Shown here in pieces: positions 17,824-26,916 of a stretch of 64,000 nt of DNA (position 1 is the first letter of the stretch; each line of letters opens with the position of its first letter). A program made the translations under genes and the position numbers. The stretch is from a virus. Below the pieces are notes generated by a model that was not told the origin of the DNA, searched no databases, and saw only the letters and a list, made by a program, of their open reading frames with translations. The stretch covers positions 29,876 through 93,875 of IMG/VR virus record IMGVR_UViG_3300032309_000931; one strand, 5' to 3'.

Positions 17824-20800
17824 TTATCCACCCATCAAAAGGAAGGGGGAGATTGGTTCTACGTATGCACCCTTAATTTTAACATCTCCAGTAAAATTAT
17901 TAGCACCTGAAAGATAGGATACCCCGATTGAACCTATAGCACCAGATGTAGATGCATTGGCTGTGCCTGTCCACGCATAATCGATACCGTTGGCATCTGG
18001 TGTATTTCCATCAAAGAATGTTCCAGTGTAAGTAGAGGTTAGTTCAAGAATTAGCGAGTCAACAAACAGCGTTACATTATCTCCAGAAACGCTCATTTGA
18101 AAAGTAGTATTACCAGCAGCAGTTGTTGCTGGTGCTTCAATAAACTGCCAAGAAGTAGTTGCGGTAAAATAAACTGTTCTGTTTGCACCATTTCCAAAAT
18201 AAAAATCTACTGTTATGGGTGCAGTTCCAGACTCAATTCTGACCCAAACACCAGCACGATAACTAGTTCCAATTACAACTGCATTTGCTTGGGTATACTG
18301 CATAAGAACGTATGGGTCTTCGCCGTTAGTCATTGCACGTACAGAATAAGTGCCAGATTGAGGATTTTCTGTGACTCTATCTGTACCACTGTACCCCGAA
18401 GCCCAGCCAGCCACATTTGTTTCAAGATTAGGGTTTGTGATAAGATTGGTGCGAGTAAATGGAGTAAGGAAAGACTGGGCATTAACATTGCCGCTCATAC
18501 TTATATTAGTACCAGCAACATTGCCAGTAAATGTAGCACCTGAAAGATTGGCTACCCCAGCTTCTTCAGCTGTTTGATTAATCCAAAGACTAGATGCAGA
18601 GTTATAAGCTAAAAGTTCGTTGTCTGCTGGCGTACCGTCAATCGCTACGTCGTGTAACCACTCAAGGTGGTGATTTCCTGGAATAATACGTACAGCAATC
18701 TGTCCAGTTGATGCGTGTCTAATAGTAATAAATGCAACTGCAAGGTCGTGCTGTGGACGAACCTTAGTTAGTTTTCCTGCAACGGTGGGGTGTGCATAAA
18801 GAATATCCCCCTCTGCCCAAGTTTCGTCACCAACAGCGATAGCACTGGCAGTATCTCCTCTTGTGTCTATTCCAACAAGAGTTCCAAAACTAATAACTTC
18901 ACCATTTACACCATTAGAAATGTTTGCTGTTGCCATTCCCATTACACGAAGTTCAGAGTCTTGTGTTCCAGTAGTTGAATGTGGTGCTACGTCAATGCGA
19001 CCACTTGGTTCCGCACCTGAAGCTGATACTAGTGTTCCCTTGGAAATTGTTGAGCCAGTGTTGTTACGAACTAAGTAATAAATTTTTTCAGCATAATCAA
19101 CTGAGAATGTTACTGTGTCTGATGTTGCATTGCCAACAATTGACATTCCACTACCAGGAGTAATTGTGAGGGTATCTGTAGAAGAGTCGGCAACTACTGA
19201 AGTACCGTTTGCAGAAATGGTTTCAAATGAATTTCCACTACTACCAGCAATAGTAATGTTACCACCAAGGGCAACAGCATTTCCATTAATAGTAATAGAG
19301 TTGTTTACTAATGAAGAGTTTGGAATTGATGTAAGACTTGCACCGCTACCGCTAAAAGTTGTAGCACTAACCACGTTTGCAGCAAAACTACCATTTGCAT
19401 CACGAGCAACGATAGTTGAAGCACCGTTAGCAGAGTTTGCTGATGTACGTGCATTTGCAATAGTTCCAGTTGTGATTGTAGAGGCGTTAGTGTTTCCGAT
19501 CAGGGTAGTTGCATTTACTGTTACTGCATTAACATTGCCACTCATACTTATGTTAGTACCAGCAATATTTCCAGTAAAAGTACCACCTGCAAGTGTTGCC
19601 AATCCTACTGCTGACCCTGTAGCGGTTGATGTTGAAGCATTGGCTGTGCCAGTCCAAGCATAATCTACAATGCTAGTATCTGGAGTATTACCGTCAAAGA
19701 ATGTGCCATTATATGTTGAAGATAGTTCTACAATTGCTGAGTCAGCAAAAAGTGTTCCGCTAAAACCTGCATAAGTATTTGGTGGAGTTACCCTTAATTG
19801 TAAGTTACCATTAGAGGTGGCGGTCACAGGACCTACTTGAACAAACTGCCACGAAGTAGTTGCAGTAAAATTAGTAAATGATGATGAAGCTCCTGCTTCA
19901 AGAGTAAGTCGCATACCAAAAGTTCCAGAAGCAATTCTTACCCAGATACCAGCACGGTAACTTGTTCCAACTGTTAAAGCATTTGCTCTAGTATAGATGG
20001 GACCAAGGTCACCATCTTCGTCTGGTGTTGCTGCTAGACACCAAGAGCCAGTTTGTGGCGTTGTGCTGACCCGACTAACAGAACCGTAAAAAGCTGTCCA
20101 ATCAGTTGCGTTTGTTTCAAAATTAGGATTTGCAACAAGGTTAGTGCGAGTAAAAGCTGCAGTGCTAAAAGACTGGGCAGAAACAGAGGTCGCAGAAACA
20201 GATGGGGCAGTAATAAGATTAGCAGTAACATTACCAGTAACATTTACAGATGTTCCAATTGCTGCCCCAATATTTGGGGTAGTTAAAACTGGACTTGTAG
20301 AAAATACTAATGTGCCAGTACCAGACTCGTCTGTAACAGCATTTAAAAGATTTGTGCTTGAAGGACTAGCAAGGAATGTTGAAACATTAAATCCAAGACC
20401 AGTTACATTTGCAAGTGCCACGTTTCCATTAAAGTTAGGTGCAGTAACATTACCAGCAAAAGTAGCACCAGAAAGATTTGCCACACTAACTGTGCCTGTG
20501 CCTGTGGTAGTTGATGTAGATGCATTTGCTGTACCAGTCCACGCAGCACCTGGGGTATTGCCATCAAAGAAGCCTTCGTAACTTGATGTTGTTTCAACTA
20601 TTACAGAGTCAACAAAAGTTACTGCATAGTCTGAACCGCTTGCTGGTCTAAGTGTAATGTAGCAAACGCCAGACCCTCCAGCAACAACAGTTGATGTAAT
20701 TTGTGTCCAACTTGTTCCAACAGAAACAATACTTTCTGATGTAGTAGAGCCTCCATAAAAACTAAAGCTAATATTCTTTGTTCCAGAATCAATTCTCACC

Positions 20801-21108
20801 CACAAAGAAACGGTATATGAAACACCTGAAATTAAAGTTCCAGCACCTGCGGTGTATCCTAAAAATGTTGGATAGTCAGCCTGAGCACACCACGTGCCAT
20901 TTTTAGGATTTGTACTTGTTCTTACCAGGGTTGACTCATCGTCAACGCCCCAGCCAGTTAGGTTTGTTTCAAAGTTAGGATTTATAACAAGATTAGTACG
21001 AGGAGATGGAACGTTAAAAGACTGGGCAGAAACAGCACCATCAAAAGTACCGTTTCCTCCAACCTCTAAGCCATTTTTGACCTTAAAGTTTTTATTAGTA
21101 GTTGCCAA
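17824..21108 (-). CDS. Large tail fibre protein with three carbohydrate-binding repeats
   Basis: 1094 residues. N-terminus MATTNKNFKVKNGLEVGGNG is shared with the next gene. Three CenC-like modules begin at about residues 38, 325 and 905, each starting RTNL-(V/I)-x-NPNxETN and ending in FFDGNTP...WTGTANASTS. Between them are beta-helix-like repeats (LSGATFAGNVTAPN, NISMSGNVNA). The middle carries a segment like those in tail spike proteins (GDETWAEGDILYAHPTVAG). Very likely a trimeric fibre that binds cell-surface sugars. Modules 2 and 3 are closer to each other than to module 1, suggesting stepwise duplication. Confidence 0.78.
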   Translation of the reverse strand: MATTNKNFKVKNGLEVGGNGTFDGAVSAQSFNVPSPRTNLVINPNFETNLTGWGVDDESTLVRTSTNPKNGTWCAQADYPTFLGYTAGAGTLISGVSYTVSLWVRIDSGTKNISFSFYGGSTTSESIVSVGTSWTQITSTVVAGGSGVCYITLRPASGSDYAVTFVDSVIVETTSSYEGFFDGNTPGAAWTGTANASTSTTTGTGTVSVANLSGATFAGNVTAPNFNGNVALANVTGLGFNVSTFLASPSSTNLLNAVTDESGTGTLVFSTSPVLTTPNIGAAIGTSVNVTGNVTANLITAPSVSATSVSAQSFSTAAFTRTNLVANPNFETNATDWTAFYGSVSRVSTTPQTGSWCLAATPDEDGDLGPIYTRANALTVGTSYRAGIWVRIASGTFGMRLTLEAGASSSFTNFTATTSWQFVQVGPVTATSNGNLQLRVTPPNTYAGFSGTLFADSAIVELSSTYNGTFFDGNTPDTSIVDYAWTGTANASTSTATGSAVGLATLAGGTFTGNIAGTNISMSGNVNAVTVNATTLIGNTNASTITTGTIANARTSANSANGASTIVARDANGSFAANVVSATTFSGSGASLTSIPNSSLVNNSITINGNAVALGGNITIAGSSGNSFETISANGTSVVADSSTDTLTITPGSGMSIVGNATSDTVTFSVDYAEKIYYLVRNNTGSTISKGTLVSASGAEPSGRIDVAPHSTTGTQDSELRVMGMATANISNGVNGEVISFGTLVGIDTRGDTASAIAVGDETWAEGDILYAHPTVAGKLTKVRPQHDLAVAFITIRHASTGQIAVRIIPGNHHLEWLHDVAIDGTPADNELLAYNSASSLWINQTAEEAGVANLSGATFTGNVAGTNISMSGNVNAQSFLTPFTRTNLITNPNLETNVAGWASGYSGTDRVTENPQSGTYSVRAMTNGEDPYVLMQYTQANAVVIGTSYRAGVWVRIESGTAPITVDFYFGNGANRTVYFTATTSWQFIEAPATTAAGNTTFQMSVSGDNVTLFVDSLILELTSTYTGTFFDGNTPDANGIDYAWTGTANASTSGAIGSIGVSYLSGANNFTGDVKIKGAYVEPISPFLLMGG

Positions 21109-21161
21109 GTATCATCACCTTAGTAAATTATACCAGATAATGATACTCGACAACTAACTAA

Positions 21162-22457
21162 TTAGAGTTCGATGTATGTTTTGATTACTTTAAATGTAGT
21201 TCCAGCTGTGGTTGTAGCAGTTAAACGAACATATGATGCTTCTCCACTTTCGTAGGCTGCAGTATATTCTGCAAGAGATGCATTTGAGAACATATTTGCA
21301 TACTCAGTAATGTATACATTATTGCCTGAATCATAAGTTACAAGTAATTCTGTAACTTCAACATCACCAGCTTTGTAAGCCTGAATAATGTATTTTGCTG
21401 TTCTATAAACATCAACATCAAATGCGTCTACACTAACTGTTGTGCTTGATGATGTTACTGTTCTACTGTCAATAAGCCCATTTACTAACTCTACCGACCC
21501 AACCTGAAGTTGTGCAGTAGCATTTGTACCAATTGTAACTGTGTCACTTGTTGAATTTACATTTACTGTAATAGCACCAGAACCAGTGAAGGTTAGAGTA
21601 TCGTTTGAGCTATCTGGTGTTGCAGTTGTTGCCCCATCTGAAATAGTGTTGAATAGGTTAACACTTCCACTAGTTGTAATTGCTGCTTCTGTGGCTGCAC
21701 CTGCACTATCTCCAGGTGTTGAAAGATACCAAGCGTTCGCTGTCTCATTCCAGTAAATTTTTGCATTGGTATAAGATCCACGCTCAACTTCAATACCAGC
21801 GTCAAGATTTGGTACTCCAGTAAAGTTGGTGTTAAGCATAACAATGTTATCTTCAACAGCAAGGGTATCTGTATTAAGAGTTGTAGTTGTACCACTAACT
21901 GTTAGGTTTCCTGTAACAGTAAGGTTGTTACCAATTGTTACGTTGTCTGGAAGACCGATTGTTACTGAACCAGTACCTGCAGAAACTTCAATCTCATTTG
22001 CAGTTCCAGAAACTCCTGTTACACCAGAGTTGGTAATTGTAATGGTATCGCTTGTTGCATTTCCTGCAATGGTAATACCAGTGCTTGGTGTAATGGTAAT
22101 TGTGTCAGAGTTATTAGCTGCGACAATTGATGTTCCATTTGCAATGAATGTTTTAAAGATGTTTTGCGATGAACCAAGGTCTGAGTTAGAAATTGTGATT
22201 GTATCGCTTGTTGCGTTACCCACAATTGTAATTCCAGTGCTTGGTGTGAGTGTAAGTGTATCAGTGCTGCTATCTGCAACTACTGATGTTCCGTTAGCAC
22301 TAATTGTTCCAAATGTGTTTGGAGCAGCTGGATATGCTACGGTAGCTTCGGTAAGAATGTTTGAGCTGTTGATGGTTCCGTTTGTACCTGTAATGGTTAC
22401 GTTACCGTCAACAGTCAGACCGTTCTTAACTCTAAAGTTTTTGTTTACGGTTGCCAT
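21162..22457 (-). CDS. Tail fibre protein with beta repeats
   Basis: 431 residues. Starts MATVNKNFRVKNGLTVDGNV, nearly the same as the large fibre gene downstream. The body contains repeated blocks of the type TSVVADSSTDTLTLTPSTG-(I/M)-TIVGNATSDTITIS (several copies), a beta-helix-like pattern. The last ~95 residues form a separate domain that is also found at the end of the next gene upstream. Likely part of the distal tail. Confidence 0.72.
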   Translation of the reverse strand: MATVNKNFRVKNGLTVDGNVTITGTNGTINSSNILTEATVAYPAAPNTFGTISANGTSVVADSSTDTLTLTPSTGITIVGNATSDTITISNSDLGSSQNIFKTFIANGTSIVAANNSDTITITPSTGITIAGNATSDTITITNSGVTGVSGTANEIEVSAGTGSVTIGLPDNVTIGNNLTVTGNLTVSGTTTTLNTDTLAVEDNIVMLNTNFTGVPNLDAGIEVERGSYTNAKIYWNETANAWYLSTPGDSAGAATEAAITTSGSVNLFNTISDGATTATPDSSNDTLTFTGSGAITVNVNSTSDTVTIGTNATAQLQVGSVELVNGLIDSRTVTSSSTTVSVDAFDVDVYRTAKYIIQAYKAGDVEVTELLVTYDSGNNVYITEYANMFSNASLAEYTAAYESGEASYVRLTATTTAGTTFKVIKTYIEL

Positions 22458-22472
22458 TTTATTATCTCCTTA

Positions 22473-22919
22473 TTATGCCTTTAATCCCATACGAGCGAAT
22501 CGTACAGTGATTGGCGTTACGGCAGGATTTGGGGTAACTACAAGAGTTACGTTTGCTCCTACCTGAGAGACGCTAACGGTTCCAATATCCCCATCATTGT
22601 CTATTGATCCATATTGACTAACGTTAACGTTTGTTCCGTCAATAAGGATTGTTAATTCGGTTGCAAAGAATTTATTTGCACCGCCTGTAATTTTAGAAAT
22701 AGAAACTATGTACTTAACCATTCTCCAACTAGATGCTGGGAAGGTGTCTACTGTAGTTGCATTCTCAATTCCATTAATTGTTTCTTCGTTATTACCACTT
22801 GACCCAAGCTCTGTTGCTTGAGCTGCAAGTGTGTCAATTAATAGTGCGTAGTCGGCACCGTTTGGGACATCACCAGTTTCAAACTTAGCTTTAATTTCTG
22901 CGAGGGTAGGTCTAGGCAT
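22473..22919 (-). CDS. Tail-associated protein sharing a C-terminal domain with the fibre gene
   Basis: 148 residues. N-terminal PTLAEIKAKFETGDVPNGAD is a short helical module seen in phage fibre-hinge proteins. Residues ~55-148 (FPASSWRMVKYIVSISKITG...ATELTILIDG) align by pattern with the C-terminus of the downstream fibre protein (AKYIIQAYKAGDVEVTELL). TATAAT lies 9 nt before the ATG. Confidence 0.65.
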   Translation of the reverse strand: MPRPTLAEIKAKFETGDVPNGADYALLIDTLAAQATELGSSGNNEETINGIENATTVDTFPASSWRMVKYIVSISKITGGANKFFATELTILIDGTNVNVSQYGSIDNDGDIGTVSVSQVGANVTLVVTPNPAVTPITVRFARMGLKA

Positions 22920-22946
22920 AATACATTAATTATATCATTAATGTTT

Positions 22947-23255
22947 TTATAAAATGTAGTTACTTACACCAACAATAGCAATACCAATGGGTGCTGGATT
23001 TCCTGGTCCATACCCTGCGATTCCAATGTCTGTAAATCTTACATAAAAAGGAATAACATCAATAGCTCTGGCGGTATAAACAATATCTTGAACTGTTGTA
23101 AGTGGATATCCCACTGTTGTAACTTTTGCATCGTGAATAATGTCTGTAATCTTTGCAGAATGTGCCTCACCTGTTACAGAAGTATTTGAGTATGAGGTTT
23201 GTACCACGGAACCAAGGTATCCAGGCTTAATGTCACTAATAACTGCTTTAGCCAT
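22947..23255 (-). CDS. Hypothetical tail-region protein
   Basis: 102 residues, beta-rich, hydrophobic end (PIGIAIVGVSNYIL). Not recognised. Start overlaps the stop of the upstream gene, so the two are co-translated in the appendage operon. Confidence 0.6.
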   Translation of the reverse strand: MAKAVISDIKPGYLGSVVQTSYSNTSVTGEAHSAKITDIIHDAKVTTVGYPLTTVQDIVYTARAIDVIPFYVRFTDIGIAGYGPGNPAPIGIAIVGVSNYIL

Positions 23256-23659
23256 TAGCTCATTCCTGAATTAGTAATATCCTCAATTACAATCATACTG
23301 CCCTGGCAGACTGTCCAAATTCTTGTAGCATCTTTAATTTCAATATCAAACAGGTCGCCAGTCTCTAGACGGTTTGTTTGTGATGCGGTTAGCTTTACTG
23401 TAAATTCTCCAACACCATCTCCTGCAACTGCAGCAGGTGTAACAGTTGTAATAAGTGTGGCAGCGTCTGTCATTTCTGGTACTGTCTGTTCTACTGTTGG
23501 ACGTTTAATCTGCATTGATTTAGTCCAAGATGTAACATTGAGTGCAGCCTTTGTATCGTCAGTTACATAGACACGAAATGCGGCGGTATCTCCACGAACT
23601 ACAGTCCAAGTTACAAGTGGTGGAACATTTCCAACAGGATAATTTTTACGAGTTGCCAT
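23255..23659 (-). CDS. Virion protein of the W-x-VVRGD family, copy 1
   Basis: 134 residues. Carries VTWTVVRGDTAAFRVYVTDD near the N-terminus and ends with IWTVCQGSMIVIEDI. A second protein with the same layout is encoded at 25.2-25.5 kb (VTWKVVRGDSSSIKVSF...IWTPIVGTISVV). Short immunoglobulin-like baseplate or tail subunits often look this way. TATAAT is 9 nt before the ATG. Confidence 0.65.
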   Translation of the reverse strand: MATRKNYPVGNVPPLVTWTVVRGDTAAFRVYVTDDTKAALNVTSWTKSMQIKRPTVEQTVPEMTDAATLITTVTPAAVAGDGVGEFTVKLTASQTNRLETGDLFDIEIKDATRIWTVCQGSMIVIEDITNSGMS

Positions 23660-23679
23660 AGTATTTAAATTATATCACA

Positions 23680-24657
23680 CTATGTGATGTTAGACCATCC
23701 AGAGCCATTCCAAATTTTTATTTGAGCACCAGATGTCCAGGTACTGCCATTCCAAACCTTTATTTCACTTTGTGACCAACCTGACCCATTCCAAACTTTT
23801 GGACCACCAGGAAGTGTTTGTGCGGTAACAGTAGAACTTCTTTGTCCAACCACTGCTGTTATAGAAGCATAGTTAGATGATGTATGATCATTGGTAACAG
23901 CGTTAAGTGCGGCAATTTGAAAATCATAAGATGTATTTCTTGTAAGACCAGTTACATTATAAGATCTTGTAGTACTTCCAGTATTTCCAACTAAAACTGA
24001 CCAGGCACTTGATGAAGATAGCTTATAGTTAATTCTATATCCAGTAATTGCAGTACCACCATTATCTGACGGAGCATTCCAGGAAAGTGTAAGTGTATTT
24101 ATCGAAACATTTGATGATGTTGGTGATAGTGGTGCAGATGGTATTGTTTGAAACGCCAGGTAACCACTAATGCTACCAGTATGGGTTGTTGCAGATGGAA
24201 GGGTTCGATATGTAGCTCCAGTAGCATTTGCAGATCTAGCAAAAGTAAATGTCGAGCCAGAAGTAGTTCTAACTCCATATCCATACTCTGTACCAGCATT
24301 AAGAATATATCCAGTCATACCAGAGTCTGTATATGTTGTAGTTGTATTTGTTAACGCCTTAGCACTACCATAATATGTTCCAGTTATACCCATCTGTACT
24401 GATATTCCTGAACCATATGCACCAGCTGTAGAGTTGTAGCCACCTAATCTTAAAGATATTTCAGAAAGTCTAATTGGATAATTTGTGGCTGCTACCGTTC
24501 CTCCAGACTGAAATGCACCAGACTGAATGGCATCGGTTGTTAGAGGTGTTATTACTGAATAAGCCTCATCCCCAGCACCAAGGCTAAAAATATATGCCGC
24601 AGACGATCCAGTTGTATCCCCAGTACCATCTCCAACACTATATCCAAATGTAGCCAT
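23680..24657 (-). CDS. Tail protein with fibronectin type III domain and W-N-G repeats
   Basis: 325 residues. Residues 1-165 are a beta-rich domain. Residues ~172-265 are a clear fibronectin III domain (PSAPLSPTSSNVSINTLTLS, GYRINYKLSSSSAWSVL, NVTGLTRNTSYDFQIAALN). The end carries three short repeats: KVWNGSGWS, KVWNGSTWT and KIWNGSGWS. Fibronectin domains on phage tails are thought to give weak binding to cell-surface sugar. Confidence 0.78.
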   Translation of the reverse strand: MATFGYSVGDGTGDTTGSSAAYIFSLGAGDEAYSVITPLTTDAIQSGAFQSGGTVAATNYPIRLSEISLRLGGYNSTAGAYGSGISVQMGITGTYYGSAKALTNTTTTYTDSGMTGYILNAGTEYGYGVRTTSGSTFTFARSANATGATYRTLPSATTHTGSISGYLAFQTIPSAPLSPTSSNVSINTLTLSWNAPSDNGGTAITGYRINYKLSSSSAWSVLVGNTGSTTRSYNVTGLTRNTSYDFQIAALNAVTNDHTSSNYASITAVVGQRSSTVTAQTLPGGPKVWNGSGWSQSEIKVWNGSTWTSGAQIKIWNGSGWSNIT

Positions 24658-24665
24658 TGATTATC

Positions 24666-25046
24666 CTAGTAGTCTACCCAGATATCTCCAGCTGTAAGAT
24701 TTGCTGTAGCTGGTTCATTTGTAGAAACAATAATTTTTCTAGTTTCGCCAATAGCTGTTGTATTAACATTAAATCCAGCAGTGGTTGTTCCATACCAGAT
24801 GGCACCCTTGATTGCTGAAGATGCCTGTCCAACTAAATTAATTGCAGTATTTGCTGAAGTAGCTGAAGACGTAATTGTTCCTGTAGACGAAATTGCACCA
24901 GTAAAAGCTTGACCAGCAGTATTTGCTTTTGATGCAATGTCGTCAGCAATACTTACGTGATAATTTGAGAATGCTGCAACAATATTAGCATTTTCTCCTA
25001 GATCTGGAATAGTTCCAGTAATTCCTGAGCTTGTGTTTGATCCCAT
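24666..25046 (-). CDS. Short tail fibre-like protein
   Basis: 126 residues. Central ASKANTAGQAFTGAISSTGT is a classic phage fibre repeat unit and the end (STNEPATANLTAGDIWVDY) is typical of fibre C-termini. TATAAT lies 7 nt before the ATG with no clear ribosome site, so the mRNA may be leaderless. Confidence 0.7.
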   Translation of the reverse strand: MGSNTSSGITGTIPDLGENANIVAAFSNYHVSIADDIASKANTAGQAFTGAISSTGTITSSATSANTAINLVGQASSAIKGAIWYGTTTAGFNVNTTAIGETRKIIVSTNEPATANLTAGDIWVDY

Positions 25047-25059
25047 AAAATTAATTATA

Positions 25060-25173
25060 TCAGAAAACTAGAGATGTAGTTTTGTTTTTGTAAACTGTAG
25101 GAACTCCGCCTACTGTTACTTTAATTACTGGAGGTAATGAGGTTTTAGAATCTACAATTTTGATAACTGCCAT
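25060..25173 (-). CDS. Hypothetical 37-residue protein
   Basis: Small beta-rich peptide (AVIKIVDSKTSLPPVIKVTV then GGVPTVYKNKTTSLVF). Its ATG overlaps the stop of the upstream gene (TAATG), a sign of real translational coupling. Function unknown; probably a small appendage component. Confidence 0.6.
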   Translation of the reverse strand: MAVIKIVDSKTSLPPVIKVTVGGVPTVYKNKTTSLVF

Positions 25174-25544
25174 TAGAGGCTACCCCCAACATCTCCAACT
25201 ACACTAATAGTTCCAACGATAGGAGTCCAGATTTCTGTACCAGTATCTATCTGTAGGTCGAATAATAATTCTGCTACGATTGATCCGTATGTGTTACCCC
25301 ACTCAACAGTAACATCTGATGGTGCTGTAATTGTCAAAACGTTTGCAGCAAAAGAAGTTTCAAGCTCATACTCTGTATCTGTCTTTGGGTTAAAGGCAAC
25401 TGCCACAAAGTCCCAACCAGTTGTTGTATAAGATGTAGTTTCATCATCATTTAAAAATGAAACTTTAATAGAAGAGCTATCACCACGGACAACTTTCCAG
25501 GTAACACGAGCAGGGTCAGACCCAAAGAATTCTTGAAGTGCCAT
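25173..25544 (-). CDS. Virion protein of the W-x-VVRGD family, copy 2
   Basis: 123 residues, paralogue of the protein encoded at 23.3-23.7 kb. Begins MALQEFFGSDPARVTWKVVR. It is the first gene of the leftward virion operon. Its ATG lies exactly 6 nt after TATAAT (spacer AAAGGT), so the transcript would be leaderless. Confidence 0.68.
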   Translation of the reverse strand: MALQEFFGSDPARVTWKVVRGDSSSIKVSFLNDDETTSYTTTGWDFVAVAFNPKTDTEYELETSFAANVLTITAPSDVTVEWGNTYGSIVAELLFDLQIDTGTEIWTPIVGTISVVGDVGGSL

Positions 25545-25550
25545 ACCTTT

Positions 25551-25556
25551 ATTATA
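25551..25556 (-). promoter_or_regulatory. Leaderless-type -10 at the head of the virion operon
   Basis: TATAAT, AAAGGT, ATG. Placed after a hairpin, at the upstream end of the appendage operon. Confidence 0.5.
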
Positions 25557-25569
25557 ACATAATTAAAGA

Positions 25570-25614
25570 CTGACACTCAGGATGGTGGGTATGAGAGACG
25601 AACCTGAGTGCCAG
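25570..25614 (-). terminator. Hairpin after the NlpC/P60 gene
   Basis: A 12-bp stem (CTGACACTCAGG pairs with CCTGAGTGCCAG, one G-U) with a 21-nt loop, followed on the minus strand by TCTTTAATT. Probably ends the lysin transcript before the virion promoter. Confidence 0.6.
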
Positions 25615-25635
25615 CCATTATTTAATTATATCAGA

Positions 25636-26334
25636 TCAATCAATAGTTATGTAAAACAAAGAACTACCTTTTTCCATCTGAATAAGAGTTCGTTGATGAG
25701 CATCAAAATTTCTGTCTGCTTCTATAACTCTAACAAATGTTGGTCTACCAAGCCAGGAATTTAGTAGTTCTAAATCTCTAACATAAGTATCCCTATAAGG
25801 ATTAAGTGCGTCAATCACTTTACCGTCACCGATATAAATACCGATGTGGTGGAAGTAACGCCCCCATCCCCATCCTACAAGGTCTCCAGGTAGAACATTT
25901 GCTTGATCAACTCTTGGACCCAAAGCCATAATTGATGAAGCTGAATGCCTAACATCAATTCCTAGCTGATTTGCCAAGACGTGTTTAACAAATCCACTAC
26001 AGTCAAAACCTCTTGTAGTTGAACCACCATACCAGTATGGAGTTCCTTGGAAAGATACAGCGTATGCAACAAATTTTGACTGTACAGATTCAGGATCAGC
26101 AATGCGATCTGCTTCTGCTTTCATAACTTGTTCATATGCTGCGTCATATTTAATTTTATATTCTGCTTGTGCAGATTGTACTGTCTCTCGTAATTCAGCT
26201 CCCGAAAGAACTGACCTAGAAATAGTGACATCATCTGCCACGGCATCTGGAGAAGAGCATACGCTCAGCCCAAATAGTATTGATAAAACAATAGAACTTA
26301 ATAAAAAGCTCTTTAGTCTAGGATTTGTTTTCAT
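25636..26334 (-). CDS. Secreted NlpC/P60 cell-wall hydrolase
   Basis: 232 residues. Residues 1-33 form a signal peptide (basic N-terminus, LLSSIVLSILFGLSVC core, likely cut after AVA). A helical linker follows, then an NlpC/P60 domain: WYGGSTTRGFDCSGFVKHVL holds the catalytic Cys, and RYFHHIGIYIGDGKVIDAL holds the catalytic His. Such enzymes cut peptide stems in peptidoglycan. AGGAGGAGGT lies upstream of the ATG. It may be the lysin or a host-wall remodelling enzyme; a second, M23-type enzyme is encoded at 58 kb. Confidence 0.88.
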   Translation of the reverse strand: MKTNPRLKSFLLSSIVLSILFGLSVCSSPDAVADDVTISRSVLSGAELRETVQSAQAEYKIKYDAAYEQVMKAEADRIADPESVQSKFVAYAVSFQGTPYWYGGSTTRGFDCSGFVKHVLANQLGIDVRHSASSIMALGPRVDQANVLPGDLVGWGWGRYFHHIGIYIGDGKVIDALNPYRDTYVRDLELLNSWLGRPTFVRVIEADRNFDAHQRTLIQMEKGSSLFYITID

Positions 26335-26625
26335 ATTTCAGATACCTCCTCCTCTTATAAAGAGAAAACACCTTATTGGCTAAGGCGTTGTAGGTTCAAG
26401 TATAACAGAGTTTATTCGATATTGCAAATTGCAACTGTTACGAAATGTTACACCAGTAATTTACAGGTATTTTGATATCAGAGTTGACAGGGGTTGCTGA
26501 GGTGTGTTATATTACTATAATGGGGGGGAATAGAAGTATAAGAAAAAACAAAATAGAAGAAAGAAACCCCTAAGAAAAGTTCTTCGAAAACAAGTCAAAT
26601 CAAGTCCGAAGGACATTAGTGTTAC
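26335..26625 (+). other. Intergenic region, no gene seen
   Basis: About 290 bases between two minus-strand genes. It holds a plus-strand promoter-like sequence (see separate entry), a G7 run, the direct repeat CAAGTC-AAAT-CAAGTC and a small GTCC-GAA-GGAC hairpin. No coding frame longer than about 20 codons with a start was convincing. Confidence 0.4.
26484..26512 (+). promoter_or_regulatory. Plus-strand promoter-like sequence pointing toward a minus-strand gene
   Basis: TTGACA, 17 nt, TTATAT. No plus-strand gene follows, so it would make a short non-coding or antisense transcript across the holin-like gene. Confidence 0.4.
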
Positions 26626-26916
26626 TTATTTTTTGCTAATGTAATTGACGAACATCTCAGTTAACTTGTCAATCTTATCATCTAGCTTTTCGTGAAATTT
26701 TTCACCTTGTTGATTCTGAACTTTTAAATCTAGAATATCTTGTTCAAGTCTAGTTACTTGATCTTTCATTGATGAACCACTATTAGGTTTAAGTTCTTTT
26801 TTGATATCATCGAAGTAGTGTCTGACTAACCATCTTACTCCTGTTGCTGTGATAGTAATAATAGTAGCAGCACTAATTGTTATACCAAGAATCATCTGAA
26901 AAACCTCTAAAGCCAT
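26626..26916 (-). CDS. Holin-like membrane protein of the DUF2746 type
   Basis: 96 residues. One membrane segment near the N-terminus (MILGITISAATIITITATG), then a basic turn (VRWLVRHYFDDIKKEL) and a coiled coil (KDQVTRLEQDILDLK). This layout, and the SSMKDQVTRLE motif, match actinophage DUF2746 proteins found near lysis genes. It is next to the NlpC/P60 gene, which supports a lysis-related role. TATAAT lies 9 nt from the ATG. Confidence 0.65.
   Translation of the reverse strand: MALEVFQMILGITISAATIITITATGVRWLVRHYFDDIKKELKPNSGSSMKDQVTRLEQDILDLKVQNQQGEKFHEKLDDKIDKLTEMFVNYISKK

Noticed and set aside
21826-22566. Long plus-strand frame opposite the fibre gene
   Set aside because: Third-codon pattern and repeats follow the minus-strand fibre protein; no ribosome site.
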